From: Quillaja saponaria
Taxonomy: Eukaryota > Streptophyta > Magnoliopsida > Fabales > Quillajaceae
Assembly (NCBI GenBank): GCA_029379385.1
Contig: CM055613.1
Span: 26,199,652-26,263,651, forward strand
Reading direction: 5' to 3'
DNA: 64,000 nt
A program made the translations under genes and the position numbers. The notes beneath the pieces were generated by a model that saw only the letters and a list, made by a program, of their open reading frames with translations, did no database searches and was not told the origin of the DNA. Positions 60,001 through 64,000 of this stretch are shown here, in pieces; the stretch's first letter is position 1; every line of letters begins with the position of its first letter.

Positions 60001-61989
60001 TCAATCCAACTTCACTGAAGAGAACAAGTAATGCACGAACCAGAATGAAGAGAGGAAGCCAACTGTGCCTGTCGCCAGCATGATTGCTATAACCATGAAG
60101 AGTGAATATCCCAAGTATAGAGTTGCAGATACTGGACCACTCAAACTTTTCAGATCAAACACAAGATAGTTTACAGAGTACAAAAATATGTATATGGCAA
60201 CAGAACCAGAGGCAAAGAAAGATTTCCACCACCATTTCCAGTCCTCCACACAAAGATGCATGTACGTTAGGACTAGTGAGACTTCGGCACAAACCACAAC
60301 AAGGAGGATCAAAACAACTAAGAGAAACCCGAAAACATAGTAAACACGGCCCATCCAAATACTGGACATGATAAAGAAGAGCTCAATGAAAAGGGTACCA
60401 AATGGGAGGGTACCAGCACCAAGAACTAACAACCATGACGGGTACTTCTGTCCTGGGATTTCCCGAGGAATTTGATTAGTTCGAACTGGGTACTCAATGT
60501 GAGGTGCCTTAGCCCCAAAGTACCCACCAACAAGGGTTAGGGGAACCGAAATGCAGAACCAAAGCAACAATAGGATCACAAAGAGAGAAAAGGGAATGGC
60601 TCCCGTGCTGTGGCTTCCCCATAATAGGAAGTTCAAAGTTGTCAGAATCAAAAAAGCAATACCAGGAAAGAAACAAGCAGCCCTCCATGAGACTGAAACC
60701 CAGCCTTTGTTATCACCACAGCCAATTGTCCTCCACAGACGAACTGCTACATAACCAGCTGCAACACCAAGAATCATATAGAAAAATAGCATACCTGTGA
60801 CAAGTGTTCCACGTGAGGCTGGTGACATGAATCCAAGTGCAGCAAACAATATTGTCACAACAGCCATCCCAAGAATCTGAACCCCGTCTCCGACCATTAT
60901 ACACAAGAGAGAAGGATTTGTTGGCGCACGGAAAACATCTCCCACCACAAGTTTCCAACCAGACAATTCCTCGCTCATCTGTGCTTGGGCCTCCTTATCG
61001 AGCTCCTCATAACGGGTCAGATCCCGCCGTACAGTCCTCAAGAAGATAACGAGGACAATACCAGCAAGGAAAGTGATGACCATAAGTGAGTTGAGGATTG
61101 AGAACCAATGAACTTTTGCTCCCTCCATCTTCAAGTAGGCATCCCATCTGGATGGCCACTTGATATCACTCTCTTCAAATGCAACTTCATAGGTGAAAAT
61201 CAATGGCTGGCCTTCCTTGATAGGCATTGCCACTGTAGATGGATCACATTTGATTGGAGATGGATATTTTCCATACATCTTCAAGTTTTTAACAGAATCA
61301 ACGTTATGCATAACACTGCAAGGTATCACCTCAAACCCAACAACCATGTATCCAGGCTCATCTGATTCCTTTTTTGCAATTGTTGGGATCACTTCAGCTG
61401 CATCACCAGTACCCATTACACGAGCCACATTGGTCTCCTCGTATTTATGAACAAGAACATTGAACTTCAAATGGTTAAACAGATAATAGACATCTTGGAT
61501 CTTAATACCGACGGGGTAGCCAGTCCACCTCAAAAAGAAACCCTCCTTCTTTGTGAATCGAATGGCAGGTAAATTATCAAGAATCAGATTAACCTGATAC
61601 ATCTCATCGATCCTCTTCTTCAAGATCTTGAACTGATCTGCCAACAATGGCTCTGATCGGCACAAGAATATCTCCGACTCATTGGTGTGCATCTTAAATC
61701 GATATGGTGAGTTCTCAATCCGATCTCCCATGAGGAGCTCCCCGAGATTCTCCGCACTGTCTTTAACACCTTCCTGGGGCTTACAAAAGGGTAGACTGTA
61801 ATAGCTAAAGGGCATTTCTGTATCAATTGAAGTCAGAGAATTTACTTTCACCCATAAGTCATCCCCAATGCCATACTTGTGGGGATAACTACCCGGAAGG
61901 TAAAACCCAAATCCCGACTGAAACACTAAACACAAAGTTAAGATCCAGATCCTAAAATGATTAACGAAGTCCATATTCGAACGGTTCAT
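60001..61989 (-). CDS. Transmembrane 9 superfamily (nonaspanin/TMN, endomembrane protein 70) protein
   Basis: A single uninterrupted coding exon gives 662 residues, the usual length for the family. Residues 1 to about 29 form a signal peptide ending before FYLPGSYPHKY, the conserved mature start. The lumenal domain (30-290) contains VNSLTS, PFSYYSLPFC and one N-glycosylation site at Asn103 (NES). Nine membrane segments are visible at about 296-317, 366-388, 395-418, 436-457, 464-489, 519-541, 549-575, 592-612 and 622-650. The C-terminus ends KLD, a KXD/E-type signal known to retain plant TM9 proteins in the Golgi through COPI binding. Family members act in sorting of membrane proteins in the Golgi/endosome system. 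Lack of introns in the coding part is typical of plant TMN genes. The start is fixed by the signal peptide. Confidence 0.95.
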   Translation of the reverse strand: MNRSNMDFVNHFRIWILTLCLVFQSGFGFYLPGSYPHKYGIGDDLWVKVNSLTSIDTEMPFSYYSLPFCKPQEGVKDSAENLGELLMGDRIENSPYRFKMHTNESEIFLCRSEPLLADQFKILKKRIDEMYQVNLILDNLPAIRFTKKEGFFLRWTGYPVGIKIQDVYYLFNHLKFNVLVHKYEETNVARVMGTGDAAEVIPTIAKKESDEPGYMVVGFEVIPCSVMHNVDSVKNLKMYGKYPSPIKCDPSTVAMPIKEGQPLIFTYEVAFEESDIKWPSRWDAYLKMEGAKVHWFSILNSLMVITFLAGIVLVIFLRTVRRDLTRYEELDKEAQAQMSEELSGWKLVVGDVFRAPTNPSLLCIMVGDGVQILGMAVVTILFAALGFMSPASRGTLVTGMLFFYMILGVAAGYVAVRLWRTIGCGDNKGWVSVSWRAACFFPGIAFLILTTLNFLLWGSHSTGAIPFSLFVILLLLWFCISVPLTLVGGYFGAKAPHIEYPVRTNQIPREIPGQKYPSWLLVLGAGTLPFGTLFIELFFIMSSIWMGRVYYVFGFLLVVLILLVVVCAEVSLVLTYMHLCVEDWKWWWKSFFASGSVAIYIFLYSVNYLVFDLKSLSGPVSATLYLGYSLFMVIAIMLATGTVGFLSSFWFVHYLFSSVKLD

Positions 61990-62007
61990 GGCGGATTTGC
62001 GTCAGAT

Positions 62008-62191
62008 CTGAGAGACCCAGATAGGTAAGCGAGTGAAAAAGAAAAAATAAGAGCGTGTCTATGTAGGTTTTCAGTTCAGAGCATATAAAGATTCAAATTA
62101 AGGAAGTACTACAGAATTAACAGTGAAAATGTAAATACAGGTAAAGAAAGAACAAACTAAAGGAGTTTGCAGAGGGTTATGATTAACTGAC
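62008..62191 (-). other. 5'-UTR intron of TM9 gene
   Basis: On the minus strand the donor AAG|GTCAGT lies at 62193-62186 and a pyrimidine-rich GGGTCTCTCAG acceptor ends at 62008. The acceptor is 18 bases before the start codon. Leader introns are common in plant TMN genes. The prediction rests on splice consensus only. Confidence 0.55.
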
Positions 62192-62219
62192 CTTGCTCAG
62201 AGACTGGCAGACAGAAAAT

Positions 62220-62279
62220 TCACAGAAGAACCGTTTTATCCTGGGTATATCCAGCGAGATCTTCCAGCTCTGCTAACAT
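62220..62279 (-). promoter_or_regulatory. Upstream ORF in TM9 leader
   Basis: ATG at 62279 opens a 19-codon frame (MLAELEDLAGYTQDKTVLL) ending TGA at 62222-62220, fully inside the predicted first leader exon. It may reduce translation of the main frame. No conservation data are available here. Confidence 0.45.
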
Positions 62280-62337
62280 TTGATGGAGAAGACAGCGAGC
62301 TGAAGAGTAACAAAGGTTTTGAAGCAAGAGACCGCAG

Positions 62338-62346
62338 ATTTATATA
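62338..62346 (-). promoter_or_regulatory. TATA box of TM9 gene
   Basis: The minus strand reads CTATATAAATC here, about 60 bases upstream of the uORF ATG. Transcription would start near 62310. The GC content of the surrounding stretch is higher than the flanks, as expected for a gene start. Confidence 0.55.
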
Positions 62347-62739
62347 GTTGGTTTGCCGAAGGCTGTGTGTCCCCGTATCGAAGAGTTTGGCTTTTTTGCT
62401 GGTTTTACCATTTTACCCATCAAGTGCGGTGCCTGCTATGTTTTTTTTTTTATTTTCATTTTCCCTAGTGTTTACGGTAAATAGTCATTTCACGAGGGAA
62501 AACGATTTTTTTTTTTTTTTTTTTTTGTGAGAAAGAGGAAACGAAATATTTAAACACAATATTAAATATCTTCAATCTATATGTACTATTGTACTATTAT
62601 ATTACCTGTATTATTATAAAAGTAGAAAATTCTTTATCATCTTCTATTATATAATATAAATCTATTAAAAATATTTAAAAACTAAATTTCATTCCAATAT
62701 TGAATAACTACAATATATTTTAATTAAAATTAAAAAAAT

Positions 62740-63765
62740 AAGTTTCACTACTCTCCCTTGAGGTTTGGTGAAATAACACTAACCTCCAAAGTTTAGAAAA
62801 ATCAACATTCTCTTATCTTGGATGAATGAAAAAAGTAACGGTGTTACAAAGTAATTTAGATAAAATATTAAAAAATCATGTTTACTTTTACTTTTTTTTT
62901 TCTTTTCAAATGAGTCCTAATATTTACTTTTTTATATTGTCCTTTATTTTTTTAATTTATTTTCTTAATAGCAACCTCAATTTTTTATCATTGATAAAAT
63001 AAAAAGAAAAGAATATATACATACACACATACACATACATACATATATATATATAACTTACACTAAATTTGAATATTAAATAAAATAAGGTTAGAACTTT
63101 TCATGATATGAACTTTAAAAAATTTAAATCTATTTGAATTTAAAAAATAAATTCAAATACTTTTAAGAAAATAATATATTTTTTTTCATTTATTGGTTGA
63201 AAAATATGAAAAATGAAGAATGATAAAATTTTATTATTACTATATGTCTTTATTATTTTATTAATTAATATATAACAAGTTTATTAAAGTTTTTCAAAAT
63301 TTTTTTTTTCTTTAATTGGTTAAAAAGTAAAACTACGTTCCAATTTAAAGACTATTAATTTGTTGAGAAAATACTAAAATTAAAATTTATTTATCTCATA
63401 AATTTATAACATTGGTTGTTTTTAGAATATCACTAATAAATTTAATTTATTTTTTGATAAATATTCTTTTTATTAGAGATAATGTAGTAGAAATAAATAA
63501 ATAAATGAGGTTGTTATTAAGAATTTCTTAAATTAAAAAATAAAGAATGATATAAAAAAAGTAAGTATTATGACTCATTTGAAAAGTGAAAAATAAATAC
63601 AAGACTTTTTGATACTTTGGAGATACAAATATGACTTTTTAGTATTTTACTCAAATTATTTTCCATTCATCCAAGAGAGGGAAGTGTCGATTTTCTCAAA
63701 ATTTAGACCTTATTATTATTTCACCAAATCTCAATGAAGGGGAGTGTAATTTAATTTAAAAAAAG
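62740..63765. mobile_element. Long-TIR non-coding foldback element, copy 2
   Basis: The left end (about 62740-62935: CTCTCCCTTGAGGTTTGGTG, AACATTCTCTTATCTTGGATG, TTTTCAAATGAGTCC) matches the reverse complement of the right end (about 63760-63565: CTCCCCTTCATTGAGATTTGG, TCTTGGATGAATGGA, TTTTCAAATGAGTC). Sub-terminal sequence (TTCATGATATGAA and flanks) matches the 8.2 kb copy. The interior is AT-rich and non-coding. It sits about 400 bases upstream of the TM9 TATA box. Confidence 0.65.
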
Positions 63766-64000
63766 TAAAAAAAATACCCCACACTCCCCATACAAGAAAA
63801 ACAATAACTTCCCCGCTCTCCCAAAGTCCTACCTAAATTTTTTTGTGTCAAATTCAATTTATTAAAAAACTAAAAATAATATATATATATATATATTATT
63901 TTTTTTATAGTACACACAAAAATGCATGCACACAACTATTCTAATAAAAGAATTATTTTTTTAGAACAAAATGACAAACTTCATTAATAAAAGAAAAAAA
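63766..64000. other. Intergenic, no gene seen
   Basis: AT-rich with a short TA run near 63880; nothing recognised. Confidence 0.5.

Noticed and set aside
60102..61450. Multiple plus-strand and alternative-frame open stretches over the TM9 gene
   Set aside because: They are shadows of the 662-residue TM9 reading frame.

Overview
This is a window of eudicot nuclear genome. It is AT-rich, its genes are intron-rich with plant splice sites, and every recognisable protein is a plant type. Three host genes occupy the right third. The left 38 kb is almost entirely transposable-element debris: LTR retrotransposons nested in one another, LINE remnants, a SINE, and large non-coding repeats. No bacterial, organellar, CRISPR or gene-cluster system is visible.

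Layout. 1-4674: minus-strand LTR retrotransposon carrying only a decayed gag (3' LTR cut by the window edge), inserted into a minus-strand LINE (4675-~7240) that keeps a DUF4283/zinc-knuckle ORF1 and an endonuclease remnant. ~8200-10110: long-TIR foldback element, with a sister copy at ~62740-63765. 11013-18275: two homologous arms of about 3-3.6 kb in opposite orientation around an AT-rich spacer. 19.7-20.6 kb: a duplicated repeat and a tRNA-derived SINE. ~20990-27930: decayed Ty1/copia element interrupted by a 3.25 kb gag-protease-only LTR element (22238-25486). Both LTRs of that inserted element carry uninterrupted arrays of heat-shock-element units upstream of a TATA box. 28.6-29.4 kb: tandem LTR-like units. 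30.3-30.8 kb: LINE RNase H relic. 31482-36168: another LTR element with a 161-164 bp tandem array inside. 36.5-37.5 kb: probable solo LTR.

Host genes. A Kip-related CDK inhibitor (KRP; 3 exons, 39324-41875, +) lies tail-to-tail with a chloroplast-type adenylate kinase fused to a DUF1995 domain (19 coding exons, 58075-44817, -). Upstream of the kinase, in the same orientation, is a single-coding-exon TM9/nonaspanin gene (61989-60001, -) with a 5'-UTR intron and a uORF. The adenylate kinase gene could be rebuilt exon by exon with canonical GT-AG junctions. It has one in-frame TAG, in the 17th coding exon, at a position I recall as a conserved tyrosine. Its introns host an internally deleted copia element with exact 5 bp TSDs and a hAT-type MITE with exact 8 bp TSDs. 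A long TA/GT microsatellite starts at one of its splice donors.

The three host genes have unrelated roles (cell-cycle inhibition, plastid adenylate balance, endomembrane sorting), so nothing suggests a functional cluster. The most interesting signals are the heat-shock-element arrays in the nested LTR element, the premature stop in the adenylate kinase gene, and the nested element history.
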